64,000 bases of DNA from Rhynchonema sp. JSB1_4 (taxonomy: Eukaryota; Nematoda; Chromadorea; Monhysterida; Xyalidae): the NCBI GenBank assembly GCA_030248065.1, contig JASAMV010004922.1, forward strand, positions 1-64,000, written 5' to 3'. The notes beneath the pieces were generated by a model. The model had not been told where the DNA came from, ran no database searches, and worked only from the letters and a program-made list of their open reading frames with translations. The translations under genes were made by a program, and so were the position numbers. Positions 63,575-64,000 of the stretch are shown here, one piece after another. How positions within the stretch are numbered: position 1 is the stretch's first letter; each line of letters opens with the position of its first letter.

Positions 63575-63770
63575 CTGCCGGTCGTTGACAGCTGCAAAAC
63601 GTGCCTTCTATCTGTAGCTGCTACTAGTTTTCGAGATCGGTCAGAACTTCTTTGCATCGCGCCGGGTGCACCCATCTGCCCGACTACATGCCGGCGCCCG
63701 GTCAACCCGGTCATTGGCCATTGTCAACACATGAGACTGGACGTTCTGATCAAATGGTCACTTTTGGGTG
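63575..63770 (+). pseudogene. Damaged inverted copy of the lectin N-terminal exon
   Basis: The plus strand repeats SLHRAG..LPDYMPAPGQPG and ends DQMVTFG before GTGAGT. The middle has lost the conserved LAIVNTLRLVTFV by frameshift and substitution. It sits in the right arm of the inverted duplication. Confidence 0.6.
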
Positions 63771-64000
63771 AGTCAGTTTGGCCAAAATGCTTTTTCTTCA
63801 AACATTCTTTTTTTCAAACCTTTTTAATTGAAGAGCACCAGATACCCGAATACCAAAATTTGGAAAACGCTCGTGTTTGGAAGAAAACGTGGTTAAATGA
63901 AATAATTCTGCGTTCTGAGGCAAAATAAACGAGTTTCAACACAAATGTTAATTTTTAATTTTGGAAAAAATGAGACAAAAAGTGATTTCCTGAAAATTCA

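Larger units (their letters stand above)
60984..64000. repeat. Large inverted duplication (arms over 1.1 kb)
   Basis: Left arm about 60984-62270, right arm about 62836 to beyond the window end, spacer about 565 bp. Shared landmarks in inverted order: hAT family-A sequence, the lectin exon, (T)TGGTCAGAC..AATG, CACGTCCCCCCCC, repeated TAAGCCCC/GGGGCTTA modules, CCCGGTGCTGGATAGATGAA and the GAAGATGAAGATTCAATAA duplicate. The arms have diverged by many point changes and indels. Confidence 0.85.

Overview
This is a repeat-rich piece of an invertebrate animal genome. The evidence is intron-split genes with GT..AG junctions, metazoan-specific families (a ONECUT transcription factor, a TRPM cation channel, a C-type lectin/PAN protein) and dense non-autonomous transposons. 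I cannot place the phylum. TTAGGC-like hexamers occur repeatedly, but inside interspersed repeats, so they are not safe evidence for nematode-type telomeres.

Region 1 (about 2.1-11.3 kb, minus strand): a ONECUT gene whose intron phases close exactly. Six exons run from the start codon at 11236 to a shared exon at 4402-4502 that ends inside the homeodomain. Two different terminal exons follow, 3238-4101 and 2142-2657. Each starts in phase 0 at the same codon and encodes its own second half of the homeodomain. Predicted proteins are 923 and 807 residues. This is the most interesting observation in the window.

Region 2 (about 15-45 kb, plus strand): a TRPM-type channel. Eleven phase-consistent exons from 19366 to 36172 encode the pre-S1 region, S1-S6, the pore loop and the TRP-like segment. 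Weaker candidate exons lie upstream (15.1, 17.5, 18.2 kb) and downstream (45.1 kb). The N-terminal TRPM homology region was not recognised. The introns are loaded with mobile DNA: hAT-like elements with visible 8-bp target duplications, a gag-only LTR retrotransposon with two matching LTRs nested in one of them, foldback elements, a GGGGCC-rich inverted repeat, a 317-bp GT microsatellite next to the pore exon, and a decayed Penelope-like reverse transcriptase inserted in a TTAGGC-like tract.

Region 3 (about 45-55 kb): no gene recognised. It holds nested inverted-repeat elements, a CT-rich minisatellite, a GC-rich degenerate tandem repeat and several long hairpins.

Region 4 (about 55.4-61.5 kb, minus strand): a C-type lectin domain joined to a PAN/apple-like domain. 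Four 3' exons are in phase. A fifth, encoding the start of the lectin fold, lies in one arm of a >1.1-kb inverted duplication that also carries a damaged second copy of that exon. The three genes look functionally unrelated. What unites the window is the amount of short, inverted-repeat, non-autonomous mobile DNA. No autonomous transposase was recognised.
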